This document shows positions 34,910 through 44,360 of a stretch of DNA of 64,000 bases, in pieces. The first letter of the stretch is position 1, and each line of letters opens with the position of its first letter. The position numbers and the translations under genes were made by a program. This stretch comes from Fodinibius sp041642155 (lineage in GTDB: Bacteria > Bacteroidota > Rhodothermia > Balneolales > Balneolaceae), in assembly GCF_041642155.1 (NCBI RefSeq), contig NZ_JBEPWZ010000001.1, positions 13,512 to 77,511 of the forward strand, read 5' to 3'. The notes under the pieces were generated by a model. It saw only the letters and a list, made by a program, of their open reading frames with translations. It was not told the DNA's origin and ran no database searches.

Positions 34910-36856
34910 ATGGACCTTATTATCGCATTTATAAAAAAATATAAGGAAGCAGTCATCAGCGGCCTGTTGCTTGCCGCGGCGCTAACCGTCCAGTACGGTG
35001 CCGATTTTCCCAGCCGGCATTACCTGTACCTCCCGTTGTATGGCCTCTCGTACCTGGCAGTAGGGGGACCCGTTTGGCTGAAGGCTTTTTATTCCATAAA
35101 AGACGGCACAATATTCAGTGAATTCCTGCTAATGGGTATTGCTACCGTCGGGGCTTTTGCCATCGGTGAGTATGCCGAAGGGGTCGCCGTCATGCTTTTC
35201 TATATGATCGGCGAGTATGCCCAGCACGGGGCGGTGCACCGCGCCAAACATTCCATCAGGAAGCTGATCAATCAACAGCCGGATATAGCGGCGGTCGAAC
35301 GGGGGGGCTCTACCGAGCAAGTCCATCCCTCAGCAGTTGAAAAGGGGGAGGTTATCCGGGTCAGGCCCGGAGAAAAAGTACCGCTGGACGGCGAACTGCT
35401 CACGGAAAGAGCCTCCTTTAATACCGCAGCCCTGACGGGGGAATCCAAACCAATGGCACGCAAAGCCGGAGAAGAGGTCTGGGCGGGGTCCATCAACCAG
35501 GACGTGCCGGCACGTATTAGAGTCACCAGCGATTACGAGGATACCAGGCTGTCCCATATCCTTACCATGGTTCAGGAGGCGGCCCGGCGCAAGGCACCCA
35601 CCCAGCGGTTTATGACAAAGTTTGCAAAAATCTATACCCCGGTGGTCGTGTGGCTGGCGGCAGCACTGACCTTTGTTCCCTATCTCGTTGTGGATGATTA
35701 CGTGTTCCAGGATTGGTTTTATCGTGCACTCATTTTCCTCGTTGTTTCCTGTCCCTGCGGACTGGTTATCTCCATTCCCCTCGGTTACTTTGGCGGCATT
35801 GGTGCGGCCTCGCAAAACGGTATCCTGCTCAAGGGTTCCGACTTCCTGGATCAGCTTCGAAAGATGACGATGCTGTTCATGGACAAAACCGGAACCCTTA
35901 CCGAAGGCACCTTTGAGGTGCGGGAGGTCCACCCCCGGAACGGCTTTGACCGGGAGGAGCTTTTGCGGTTAGCGGCTTCCCTGGAACAGCACTCCACTCA
36001 TCCGATCGCAAAAGCTATTTTGGACTATGCGACCGGACAACCGTTGCAACCGGTGCAGCGGCAGCAGGAGAGTCCGGGCAAGGGGTTGCAGGGAGAGGTC
36101 GGCACGCGCAACATACTGGTAGGAAACAGCGACTGGCTGGCCGAACATGGTGTAACGTACAGCGGAAATGGATTAGATGAAGCCTATACATACGTGCATG
36201 TGGCTATTGAGGGAGTCCACGCCGGAACCATCGGTATTGCCGATCGAATAAAAGACGACAGTAAAAAAGCAATCGAAGAGCTTCGCGGGCTGGGAATCAG
36301 CGAGCTTATCATGCTGTCCGGCGACAACCAGGAAGTGGTCGATGGGATAGCCCGGAAACTGGGACTGGACAAGGCGTATGGCAATCTGCTACCGGACGAA
36401 AAATACCGGCATGTGGAGGAGGCGTTGCAACCGGGCCGTACGGTTGGCTTTATCGGGGACGGCGTAAATGATGCCCCGGTCATCACCCTCGCCGATATCG
36501 GCATCGCCATGGGAGGGATCGGTTCCGATGCCACCGTAGAGACTGCGGACGTCGTCATTCAGACCGACCAGCCGTCCAAAATACCCCTGGCCATCGATAT
36601 TGCTCAATTCACGCACCGCGTGGTATGGCAGAACATAGGTTTTGCCCTGGGGATTAAAATCCTGGTCATGGTCATGGCTACGCTGGGGATGGCAACTATG
36701 TGGGAGGCCATTTTTGCGGATGTGGGAGTCGCCCTCCTCGCTATTGCGAACGCCATCCGCATTCAATACCATTACACGGATGAAGAATTCAGCCTTAGTC
36801 CCCCTGCGGATCCTTCAACAAAAGAAGAACCCGCCCAGGCTGACTGCTGCTGTTAG
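34910..36856 (+). CDS. P1B-type heavy-metal-translocating ATPase (Zn/Cd/Pb type)
   Basis: The 648-residue pump lacks an N-terminal HMA domain and starts with TM helices. Signature motifs are the actuator region LTGESKPMARKAG, the CPC ion-site motif SCPCGLVISIPLGYFGG (about 279-295), phosphorylation Asp325 in MDKTGTLTEG, the HP motif QHSTHPIAKAI and GDGVNDAPVITLADIGIAMG. TM7 carries Lys in GIKILVMVMATLG, and TM8 has WEAIFADVGVALLAIANAIR with Asp. These features match ZntA-like Zn/Cd exporters. The C-terminus ends in the cysteine cluster DCCC, which may bind metal. Its gene is preceded by the HMA-AraC regulator. Confidence 0.96.
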   Translation: MDLIIAFIKKYKEAVISGLLLAAALTVQYGADFPSRHYLYLPLYGLSYLAVGGPVWLKAFYSIKDGTIFSEFLLMGIATVGAFAIGEYAEGVAVMLFYMIGEYAQHGAVHRAKHSIRKLINQQPDIAAVERGGSTEQVHPSAVEKGEVIRVRPGEKVPLDGELLTERASFNTAALTGESKPMARKAGEEVWAGSINQDVPARIRVTSDYEDTRLSHILTMVQEAARRKAPTQRFMTKFAKIYTPVVVWLAAALTFVPYLVVDDYVFQDWFYRALIFLVVSCPCGLVISIPLGYFGGIGAASQNGILLKGSDFLDQLRKMTMLFMDKTGTLTEGTFEVREVHPRNGFDREELLRLAASLEQHSTHPIAKAILDYATGQPLQPVQRQQESPGKGLQGEVGTRNILVGNSDWLAEHGVTYSGNGLDEAYTYVHVAIEGVHAGTIGIADRIKDDSKKAIEELRGLGISELIMLSGDNQEVVDGIARKLGLDKAYGNLLPDEKYRHVEEALQPGRTVGFIGDGVNDAPVITLADIGIAMGGIGSDATVETADVVIQTDQPSKIPLAIDIAQFTHRVVWQNIGFALGIKILVMVMATLGMATMWEAIFADVGVALLAIANAIRIQYHYTDEEFSLSPPADPSTKEEPAQADCCC

Positions 36857-37031
36857 CAGCGTTGTTTACAATCATGGTGATCAGGAGTATAAATGTATAC
36901 TCATATGCTTAACTCCCTTATTCCGGGTATGATAACCGGTCCATCACCCGGCCGTTTTTCGTGCTGATTGCTCTTCGATTCCCACTGGTGAACCACTAAC
37001 AGGCTCACATTATGAATTCTTTACCCCGTTT

Positions 37032-37574
37032 TTAGAATCCGGACAGTATCTTCAAATACTTCTCTTCCATCTCACGGTGCACCGACCAGAATCCCCGGGG
37101 CATCCGATCATTAAGACGGGCGGACAAGATACCCAGGTGCGTATGCCAGCCGCTGGCCACGCTGGCGAGCATATCGGGATCGTCTCCGAGCCGGCGATGC
37201 GTTAATGTCAGCCGGACTTTTTCTCCCTCGGGAGTCAGCTCAAACGTGACTTCCGACTCTTCGCCCGTCCCCTCTCCCCAAGTGTAACTGAGCAGGCGGG
37301 GAGGATCGTACCGGGTAACACGACCGGTAAAACCGGTGCCGTCTTTCATGTGCTTGTATTTGTCGGGCGGCTGTTCATCATGGGGAGAAAGCGTGTCGTG
37401 CCGGAAACGCAGCTCCACCTTCCCGCCCACACGGGGTTCCACCACGCCGGCAGCCAGCCACTTTGCCTTTTTACCGGATTCCGTCAGATAGGCCCACACA
37501 CGCTCGATCGGCCCGGGTAATAGCCGTTCAAATCGAATGGTGCCCGTTTCTGTAAAGATGCCGTAATTATTCAT
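37032..37574 (-). CDS. SRPBCC/AHSA1-family protein
   Basis: The 180-residue protein has the AHSA1/START-like pattern: an opening strand (TIRFERLLPGPIERVWAYLTESGKKAKWLAAG), a central GKVELRFRH, and the terminal helix with ASGWHTHLGILSARLNDRM. These proteins bind hydrophobic ligands or assist chaperones. The specific role is unknown. It is the last gene of a four-gene operon headed by an ArsR-type regulator and starts 103 bp after the VOC gene. Confidence 0.9.
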   Translation of the reverse strand: MNNYGIFTETGTIRFERLLPGPIERVWAYLTESGKKAKWLAAGVVEPRVGGKVELRFRHDTLSPHDEQPPDKYKHMKDGTGFTGRVTRYDPPRLLSYTWGEGTGEESEVTFELTPEGEKVRLTLTHRRLGDDPDMLASVASGWHTHLGILSARLNDRMPRGFWSVHREMEEKYLKILSGF

Positions 37575-37677
37575 TGTTATTTTTCATTTTATTATTGAAC
37601 TGCGTGCAAAAAAAAGAGCTTTACACGACATTAAACGGAGGCTTTCTGTATGGTTCCCGGTACCTGTCCCGAGTTGC

Positions 37678-38097
37678 TTACTCAAAATTTAACGGCCCGA
37701 AATTCAACTGCCAGGAGACCCCGAGCCGGTCGTTTACCCAGCCGAACCTGGTGCTGAATCCATAGTTGTCGAGCGGCATCGCCACTTCGCCGCCATCACT
37801 CAGCTTGTCGAATAGTGCTTTAAGCTCTTCTTCCGAATCGCATTCAACAAACAACGATATAGAGGGGGTGAACGTAAAATCATGCTCAATATAACTATCG
37901 AATGCCATGTATCGTCGCCCCTTCAGGGTAAATACGGCATTCTGCACGGTGCCTTCGGCTTCCGGCCCTCCCGGTCCCCCGGGCCCGTATTTTTTGATTC
38001 TCACAATTTCAGAGTCATCGAAAAGTGATATGTAAAAGGTTATCGCTTCTTCTGCGTCGCCTTCAAACATCAGGAAGGTGGTAATTTTTGGATTCAT
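37678..38097 (-). CDS. VOC-family protein (PhnB/3-demethylubiquinone-methyltransferase-like)
   Basis: The 139-residue protein has the beta-alpha-beta-beta-beta VOC units of the PhnB group: ITTFLMFEGDAEEAITFYISLFDDSEIVRI, then the paired VQNAVFTLKGRRYMAFDSY and ISLFVECDSEEELKALFDKLS. It ends RFGWVNDRLGVSWQLNF, with the usual WQ near the C-terminus. The substrate is unknown. It lies inside the ArsR/SRPBCC operon, where such genes commonly occur. Confidence 0.9.
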   Translation of the reverse strand: MNPKITTFLMFEGDAEEAITFYISLFDDSEIVRIKKYGPGGPGGPEAEGTVQNAVFTLKGRRYMAFDSYIEHDFTFTPSISLFVECDSEEELKALFDKLSDGGEVAMPLDNYGFSTRFGWVNDRLGVSWQLNFGPLNFE

Positions 38098-38148
38098 GTC
38101 TTGGGTGTTTTATGGGTTGGGTGTCCATCTTGCATAGAATTATTTTTT

Positions 38149-38562
38149 TCAACTACCTATTAATAGTTTGTTCAGTTTGCCGAGCATATAACTCAAGCCC
38201 TCTTGGGTACGGTCTTTATATTCTTCCCATTTGGGATCCAAGGTGTGAACGAGAGTCAGCCGGCATCCGCTTTCAGCAGGTAGAATCGTGATAGTCACTA
38301 CGCTCTCATCTCCGGCCTCAACATCAACACCCCAGGTGAAAACCAGCCGGTTCGGGCGTTGAATTTCCCGATAGGTGCCCATATGGTTGATTCTCTGGCC
38401 ATCCCGGTCCACTACATAAGAGAACTGTCCGCCTTCCCATTCCAGGGTTTTCCAAGGTTCAACCCGGCCGCTGCTTTTAGTGAACCAGAATGTTGAAGTG
38501 ATATCCGGATTGATCATCGCTTCAAAAACCTCTTCAACGGGCTTTCGGATAAGCATTTGCAC
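38149..38562 (-). CDS. SRPBCC/AHSA1-family protein
   Basis: The 137-residue protein shows AHSA1 features: LIRKPVEEVFEAMINPDITSTFWFTKSSG at residues 4-32, then EWEGGQFSYVVDRDG and LVFTWGVDVEAG. It ends with a C-terminal helix GLSYMLGKLNKLLIG. It is the second gene after the ArsR-type regulator, 49 bp away. The role is unknown, and a ligand-binding or chaperone-like function is common in the family. Confidence 0.9.
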   Translation of the reverse strand: MQMLIRKPVEEVFEAMINPDITSTFWFTKSSGRVEPWKTLEWEGGQFSYVVDRDGQRINHMGTYREIQRPNRLVFTWGVDVEAGDESVVTITILPAESGCRLTLVHTLDPKWEEYKDRTQEGLSYMLGKLNKLLIGS

Positions 38563-38611
38563 TTGTACGAGTGGTGGATTTTGTGTACTTATAAAACTGT
38601 CTGTTTATCGA

Positions 38612-38935
38612 TTAGTCATTTTTGTTGTTGTCTTCCTCGGCCAAAGCCGCTTCCAGGGCATCCAGCTTTTGAGACCAGAATCTGTGATAGCGTGCCGTCC
38701 ATTCCGCCACCTCTCGCAGCTTGCGGGGATCGGACCGGTATAACCGTTTACGGCCCTTTTTTCGAATCACGACCAATCCACACTCATCCAGAATCTTCAG
38801 ATGCTTGGAAACAGCCGGCCGCGACATTTCAAAGTTACTGGCTACATCTTTAACCGGAAGCGACTGATCCGCCAGCAGATCGATAATCTCACGCCGCGTC
38901 GGATCGGCGATGGCCTGGAAAACATCTCGTTGCAT
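38612..38935 (-). CDS. ArsR-family winged-helix regulator (autorepressor type)
   Basis: The 107-residue DNA-binding protein opens with MQRDVFQAIADPTRREIIDLLADQ and has the recognition region VASNFEMSRPAVSKHLKILDECGLV. It lacks the cysteine metal motif ELCVCDL, so metal sensing is not supported. Such ArsR proteins commonly head AHSA1/SRPBCC operons. Two palindromic sites lie immediately upstream of its start. It is the first gene of the operon (regulator, SRPBCC, VOC, SRPBCC). Confidence 0.95.
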   Translation of the reverse strand: MQRDVFQAIADPTRREIIDLLADQSLPVKDVASNFEMSRPAVSKHLKILDECGLVVIRKKGRKRLYRSDPRKLREVAEWTARYHRFWSQKLDALEAALAEEDNNKND

Positions 38936-38961
38936 ATATATCAGGGATTAAGCATATTTAC

Positions 38962-39003
38962 GTAACTGTTCGGTTACTAATTTACATGTAACTGATCAGT
39001 TAC
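38962..39003. promoter_or_regulatory. Two ArsR operators (palindrome GTAACTGATCAGTTAC and variant)
   Basis: GTAACTGTTCGGTTAC (38962-38977) is a near-palindrome and GTAACTGATCAGTTAC (38988-39003) is a perfect 16-bp palindrome. Their centres are 26 bp apart. The first lies 26 bp upstream of the ArsR start at 38935. Symmetry, duplication and position make an autoregulatory double operator likely. Confidence 0.75.
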
Positions 39004-39244
39004 GCAAATCTTTTTTCGTCTGACAAACTATTTCCGTTGAATTATTCTGCCAGGAGCAACCAGAATCAACGGTGATAAACGCCCCCAAACATACCGTATG
39101 GGGGATATCGCTGATAGATGGGGAAACCCAAATCCGGACCGTGAAAAGTATGTCAAATATGCTATCTTTTACCGATGGTAACTGTAGCTTCCTATTTTGC
39201 ATAGCACAAAGCAGCGGTGTAAGAAAGTAAGACCCCCATTTATT

Positions 39245-41392
39245 ATGAATTGCCCTAAGTCATTATTACTTCTTTTGATGTCAGCCTCAATCATTTCATG
39301 CGACGTTAAACAATCCCAACAAGAAGTTGCTCCTGTCGAGTTAAAATCCTATCCCCGGACTGACAAGAATACAACGGTGGTGGATGATTATTTTGGCACA
39401 GAGGTGCCCGATCCCTACCGCTGGCTGGAAAATGATACCTCGGCGGCCACCGCCAAATGGGTAGAAGCGCAAAACGAAGTGACCTTTGACTATCTCTCGC
39501 AAATCTCTTTCCGATCTCCACTTCGGGAGCGTATTGAAGAGTTATGGAACTATGAAAAATACAGCGCCCCGTTCAAAGAGGGCGGGTGGACATACTTCTA
39601 TAAAAACGACGGGCTGCAAAATCATTCGGTGCTCTATCGCCAGCAGGACGATAGCGAGCCGGAGGTATTTCTGGATCCCAATACGTTTTCCGAAGATGGA
39701 ACCACCTCGCTGGCCGGCATCAGCTTTACCAAAGACGGAAGCCAGGCGGCTTATATGATCTCCGAGGGCGGTTCGGACTGGCGCAAGGCGATCGTTGTGG
39801 ATACGGAAACCAAAGAGCAGGTCGGTGATACGCTGAGAGATCTCAAATTTACAGGTATCGCCTGGAAAGGAAACGAGGGCTTCTACTACAGCAGCTACGA
39901 CAAACCCGATGAAGGCAGCGCCCTTTCAGCCATGACGGACCAGCATACACTGTATTATCATGAGCTGGGTACGCTCCAAAGTGAAGACAAATTGATTTTC
40001 GGAGGCTCCGAAACACCCCGGCGGTATATCGGGGCATCAGTAACGGAAGACCAGCGTTTCCTGGTTATTTCCGCCGCCCACTCAACCAGCGGAAACGAGC
40101 TTTATATTAAGGATCTCAGCAATCCGGATAGCCCGATTATGCCAGTGGTTAAGAATATGGACCACGAACACAGCGTCCTTGCCAGCGAGGGCGATACCCT
40201 GTACATTCAGACAAATCTCGATGCTCCCAATGAGCGCGTGATAACGGCGGAGGCAGCCGATCCGGGCCCTGAAAACTGGACTGACCTTATTCCGGAGACC
40301 GACAACGTATTGGATGCTTCTACCGGAGGGGGCAAGATTTTTGCTCATTACCTGGAGGACGCCACTTCTCTGGTGCAGCAATACGGAATGGATGGAGAGC
40401 TGGAGCGTACGATTGATCTTCCGGGCATGGGGTCGGCCCGGGGATTTAGCACAAAGAGAGAGGAAGACGAACTGTACTATACGTTTACCTCTTATATTTA
40501 TCCGCCGACGATTTTCCACTATGATATTGCCTCGGGAGCGTCCGAAGTATACAAGGAATCCGGCGTGGACTTTGATCCGGAGCAGTACGAATCGAAGCAG
40601 GTGTTTTTCACCTCCAGGGACGGCACCCGCGTTCCTATGATTATCACGCACAAAAAAGGAGTGGAACGCAATGGCGAAAACCCTGCCCTCTTATACGGAT
40701 ATGGCGGATTTAACATCAGTCTCACCGCTTCTTTCAGCGTGGCTAATATCATCTTACTGGAAAACGGCGGCATTTATGCCGTTCCCAACCTGCGGGGCGG
40801 TGGAGAGTATGGCAAAGAGTGGCATGAAGCCGGCACCAGGATGGACAAGCAAAATGTGTTCGATGATTTTATCGCCGCCGCCGAGTATCTGATTGATAAC
40901 AACTATACGTCGTCCGAGTACCTGGGTATTTCGGGACGTTCAAACGGGGGGCTGCTCGTGGGAGCTGCGATGACGCAGCGTCCCGATCTCTTTAAAGTCG
41001 CCTTGCCCGGCGTAGGCGTGCTGGATATGCTGCGCTATCACCAGTTTACGGCCGGGGCGGGCTGGGCATCGGATTATGGTACCGTCGATGACTCGGAAGA
41101 GATGTTTAAGTACCTCTACGATTATTCGCCCTATCATTCGCTGGAACCCGGCACGGAATATCCGGCAACGCTTGTCACGACGGCCGACCACGATGACCGG
41201 GTGGTGCCGGCACATTCGTTCAAATTTGCCGCCCGTCTTCAGGAATACCATGAGGGGGAAAACCCGGTGCTTATCCGTATCGAAACCAAAGCGGGTCACG
41301 GCGCCGGCAAACCGACCTCCATGGTTATTGTCGAGCATGCTGATACCTGGTCCTTTTTCTTCCAGAATGTTGGTGTGGCTCCCGGGTATTAG
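39245..41392 (+). CDS. Prolyl oligopeptidase-family serine peptidase (lipoprotein)
   Basis: The 715-residue S9A-like peptidase cleaves after proline in short peptides. The start at 39245 gives a lipoprotein signal ending LMSASIISC (Cys19). An upstream TTG frame is not favoured. An N-terminal propeller domain precedes the catalytic alpha/beta hydrolase domain. The catalytic residues visible are Ser in GISGRSNGGLLVGAAM (about residue 565), Asp in TTADHDDRVVPAHS and His in KAGHGAGKPTSMV. The LLYGYGGFNISLTASFS and LRGGGEYGKEWHEAGTRM motifs are typical. It is probably anchored to the outer or inner membrane, facing the periplasm or the surface. It is convergent with the PHP gene. Confidence 0.96.
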   Translation: MNCPKSLLLLLMSASIISCDVKQSQQEVAPVELKSYPRTDKNTTVVDDYFGTEVPDPYRWLENDTSAATAKWVEAQNEVTFDYLSQISFRSPLRERIEELWNYEKYSAPFKEGGWTYFYKNDGLQNHSVLYRQQDDSEPEVFLDPNTFSEDGTTSLAGISFTKDGSQAAYMISEGGSDWRKAIVVDTETKEQVGDTLRDLKFTGIAWKGNEGFYYSSYDKPDEGSALSAMTDQHTLYYHELGTLQSEDKLIFGGSETPRRYIGASVTEDQRFLVISAAHSTSGNELYIKDLSNPDSPIMPVVKNMDHEHSVLASEGDTLYIQTNLDAPNERVITAEAADPGPENWTDLIPETDNVLDASTGGGKIFAHYLEDATSLVQQYGMDGELERTIDLPGMGSARGFSTKREEDELYYTFTSYIYPPTIFHYDIASGASEVYKESGVDFDPEQYESKQVFFTSRDGTRVPMIITHKKGVERNGENPALLYGYGGFNISLTASFSVANIILLENGGIYAVPNLRGGGEYGKEWHEAGTRMDKQNVFDDFIAAAEYLIDNNYTSSEYLGISGRSNGGLLVGAAMTQRPDLFKVALPGVGVLDMLRYHQFTAGAGWASDYGTVDDSEEMFKYLYDYSPYHSLEPGTEYPATLVTTADHDDRVVPAHSFKFAARLQEYHEGENPVLIRIETKAGHGAGKPTSMVIVEHADTWSFFFQNVGVAPGY

Positions 41393-41583
41393 GAGTAAGG
41401 TGTTGAAAACTATCCCAAAGGGATACCGGAAAATATAATTTTCTGCCTGTTTCAAGCTACCTGACCTTTGAAATTTTTTTCACAATAGGGTCCACGCTTG
41501 AAACAACGTTGATCAATATCGACGCTTATCGCCACTGGATATTGAATAGGTCAACCATTTTATAAGTTATCTTACAGATTTCT

Positions 41584-43020
41584 TCACTTTCCCATTCCAT
41601 ATTGCTGTCCGGGCAGCAGGGGCTGCAGCCAGGCCATCTCCTGTTCTCCTTCCACAAAGTAGTTTTCTTTACGTTTCGAGGAGATCACTTTGGCCCGTAC
41701 ATACAGCTCATCTCCCTGAAACTCATAGCTTGCCTCATTACCTGTCGTCTCCTGCAGTACCGTCCCGATATTTTCGCTGTATTGCCGGGTTCGGTCTTCC
41801 CGCACCTGGCCCTCCGCATCCACATACGGTTCACTCGACGGGTCGTATCCCTCACGGGTGCCGATAAAGCGGATCGTATATTCCACATCCTCTTCCGGAT
41901 CGACCTTTACCGTGTACCTGCTGCCGTCCGAATAGATCTCCTGCATTTCCACACCACTGCTGGCATAAAAATCCCCTTTTTCCAGTGCGCGCACGATATG
42001 TTCGGGCGTAAGGTATCGCGACCGGACCCTGACCCATCCTCTGCCAGGCCTCGCCGTCTCGGAATCACTTTCTTCATAGTGGTGGGCATCGTCAACCGCT
42101 AGCCCGTAAACCGGGGGGAGATCGAGTTCTCCCAGCCGTCTAGTCAGCACAATGTCCCACACCCGGTCCAATCCCTTACTACCGTCATCGCTGCCAAAGT
42201 TGAGAACCCCTCGATGCCCGTTATAGACCTCAAAGAGCCGCAGGTTTTCGACCGGGGCCATGTCTTCCGCAGTGACTGCCTGGCCAAAATTGGGGTGATT
42301 CAGATGGGGTAGCATGTCCCGTCCCGTTTCCTTGCGCTGCTCCATTACCGCATCCATATTAAGGCGGATCGTCTCTTCGACGGTCTCCCCGCTCCGGGGC
42401 TCAATAAGGTCCCTGATATTGGTCGCGTTTACATGGATCACATGCTGGCTTTCGGTAATCTCCTCGGAATCAATCAGCTGAAACCGGCCGGATTGCTCAA
42501 ACAGGGCCCGAACCTCGTCCAGGGGCTTGAGTCGTACCTCCAGCTCGCCATCCACCTGGCGGGTTTCCACCCACTCATCACCGAACCGCTCCCGGTACAG
42601 CTCATAGACCTCCATACCGCCGCCCCTCCCGGCAAGCGGGTTGGTTTCGGGATTGATCCATCTTTTCCCCCGCTGCAGGATGTTGTGATCGGAGAGCGCA
42701 AGGAAGTGATAGCCGTGTTCATAATACCACTGGGTCGCCACCTCCGGAAACTGGTCGCCATCGCTCCAGAGTGTATGGGTATGCAGGTTGCCCTTCCACC
42801 AGTAATAGCCGTTTTCATCCGGCTCAGGGGGATCGTACTGTCCCGCGTCAGAACGAAAACTATAGTCGACCTTCTTGTGCGTGTGGTCAGCGGTGTGCTC
42901 ATGGTCGTGGTTGTGGTCATACTCATGAGTATGACCGCTCTGTCCGCACACCACCTCTGCCTGCAGCAAAAGCACCAGACCGCCAAGGGCGGACATCAAA
43001 ATAACAAATGACTGTTTCAT
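41584..43020 (-). CDS. Exported PHP-domain protein with His-rich N-terminus
   Basis: The 478-residue protein has a signal peptide (residues 1-26). The mature N-terminus is a histidine-rich tract (HTHEYDHNHDHEHTADHTHK, residues 30-49), likely to bind metal. A PHP-type metallo-phosphoesterase fold follows: GNLHTHTLWSDGDQFPEV, YHFLALSDHN, HLNHPNFGQAV, then the Asp/His-rich LAVDDAHHYEE. These supply the metal-binding His/Asp residues. The last 150 residues are beta-rich, with no family name. Relatives are annotated as PHP domain-containing proteins, and the substrate is unknown. It lies alone, converging with the peptidase. Confidence 0.85.
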   Translation of the reverse strand: MKQSFVILMSALGGLVLLLQAEVVCGQSGHTHEYDHNHDHEHTADHTHKKVDYSFRSDAGQYDPPEPDENGYYWWKGNLHTHTLWSDGDQFPEVATQWYYEHGYHFLALSDHNILQRGKRWINPETNPLAGRGGGMEVYELYRERFGDEWVETRQVDGELEVRLKPLDEVRALFEQSGRFQLIDSEEITESQHVIHVNATNIRDLIEPRSGETVEETIRLNMDAVMEQRKETGRDMLPHLNHPNFGQAVTAEDMAPVENLRLFEVYNGHRGVLNFGSDDGSKGLDRVWDIVLTRRLGELDLPPVYGLAVDDAHHYEESDSETARPGRGWVRVRSRYLTPEHIVRALEKGDFYASSGVEMQEIYSDGSRYTVKVDPEEDVEYTIRFIGTREGYDPSSEPYVDAEGQVREDRTRQYSENIGTVLQETTGNEASYEFQGDELYVRAKVISSKRKENYFVEGEQEMAWLQPLLPGQQYGMGK

Positions 43021-43070
43021 AGCTGTTTTTTATAACTTTATTGGATATTGCTAGTTAAAAGAACTTCTAT

Positions 43071-43213
43071 AGGGCTTTGCAAAGCTGTTCTTGTGGGCAA
43101 GCTCTGTATTTTCGCGAATTCAGAATCCTCATTTATGCCTTATATTCAGCTGTTTTGAATGTGCTCAGACTTTGATATTTCCCGATACTTCGGGACTGGT
43201 TTTTCAAAGTTCT
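43071..43213 (+). repeat. MITE-like element, copy 2 (about 143 bp)
   Basis: It aligns along its length with copy 1. Left end GGGCTTTGCAAAGCTG and right end CTGGTTTTTCAAAG form imperfect terminal inverted repeats. Shared internal blocks include GCTCTGTATTTTCGCG and CTTTGATATTTCCCGAT-CTTCGGGACTG. It lies between the PHP gene and the DUF4412 gene, outside both. Confidence 0.75.
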
Positions 43214-43396
43214 CTGCTGTTTTATTCACCAGTCCAGAATGGATTGGTCCTCCGCCCTGATGGTCGTGGAATAGAAAAGATAATTTCAGGATGGTAACCC
43301 GGCCAAACTAATCACAATGGGTAGTCAAAATAAAATAAATAATAAAGGACTATCAGGTCCTGCAACCCCATGTAACTTTGAGCCGTGACGGGCATC

Positions 43397-44335
43397 CTAC
43401 TTGTTCGCGCTTTTTCCACCGAGACTCATGGTGGGATAATCAGACATCGCATATGTTACCCGGGCATTTTTATTGATATCGGTTACCTTCATAACGGTCT
43501 TGTCCCCGCTTTGCCGGTCTTCGGAGGTCATTTCCATCATCATGCCGTAGGGATAGTTGTCCGGAATTTTGCCCCTCACCTGCTTGGCATTGGCGTTCGC
43601 CTTGAACATATTCTGCATTCCAAGCGTCTCATCCCGGCTCACCCACACTTCGACTACGCCATCGCTGTTTTCCGACCGGTAGCCATCACATTCATAGCCC
43701 TGAATAGTTTTGTTTCCGATTTTGGTGTACCCCTGCCACTCGTCTACTTCATCCCAGTCTGTTTCTTCCGCCTGACGGGTTTCGGCACTGCTCTCTGGAT
43801 GTTCCAACGCCTGTTTCCAGTCGTAGGCAAAAGAAAATTTGTCATTTTCATTTTCCATCAGCATCAGCATGGCGGCGTTGTTAAAATCATAGACAATAAA
43901 CAGGTCTCCCTCATCCTGACTCATGCCCTCCCCGGAAAAAAAAGTGCCGGTATACCTTTCGTCTGTATTGAAATGCATCTCCATGACGACCGGCGGGTCG
44001 GACTCCCCATCTTCTCTAATGGTTTCAATTTCCATCGTCGTAATGGTGTCAAAATGATAGGCATCCTCTGTTTCCACATTGCTGCCCATAGAAAAAGGTA
44101 CGCCCATGCCCCCGTACGCGCTGTCGGAGGATATATCCCCGAAAACAGCATTCCACGAATCCTCCACCATCTGGCGGGAAGCTTTTTCTACCTGGTCGCT
44201 TAGCTTTTCTTCCGCTTTTTTCGATGCTGCCTCTTTCGCCTTGTCCTTCAGCCGGTTGAATAGCTGGGCTTCAGCATCAATAACAAAGGTGACCGACATC
44301 AGGCTGGCTGCCAGTATTATAATAAGATATCTCAT
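43397..44335 (-). CDS. DUF4412 domain-containing exported protein
   Basis: The 312-residue protein starts at 44335 with a signal peptide MRYLIIILAASLMSVTFVIDAEAQ. A helical segment (LFNRLKDKAKEAASKKAEEKLSDQ) and a beta-rich DUF4412 region follow. The latter has AYHFDTITTMEIETI, MMLMENENDKFSF-like MLMLMENENDKFSFAYDWKQ and WQGYTKIGNKTIQGYECDGYRSEN. The function is unknown, and the family is periplasmic in Bacteroidetes. It is flanked on both sides by copies of the 145-bp repeat. Confidence 0.85.
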   Translation of the reverse strand: MRYLIIILAASLMSVTFVIDAEAQLFNRLKDKAKEAASKKAEEKLSDQVEKASRQMVEDSWNAVFGDISSDSAYGGMGVPFSMGSNVETEDAYHFDTITTMEIETIREDGESDPPVVMEMHFNTDERYTGTFFSGEGMSQDEGDLFIVYDFNNAAMLMLMENENDKFSFAYDWKQALEHPESSAETRQAEETDWDEVDEWQGYTKIGNKTIQGYECDGYRSENSDGVVEVWVSRDETLGMQNMFKANANAKQVRGKIPDNYPYGMMMEMTSEDRQSGDKTVMKVTDINKNARVTYAMSDYPTMSLGGKSANK

Positions 44336-44360
44336 GATATACTCTCTTTTTTTAATTTTT

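Noticed and set aside
39197..39244. Upstream TTG extension of the prolyl oligopeptidase
   Set aside because: It would place residues before a good lipoprotein signal peptide.
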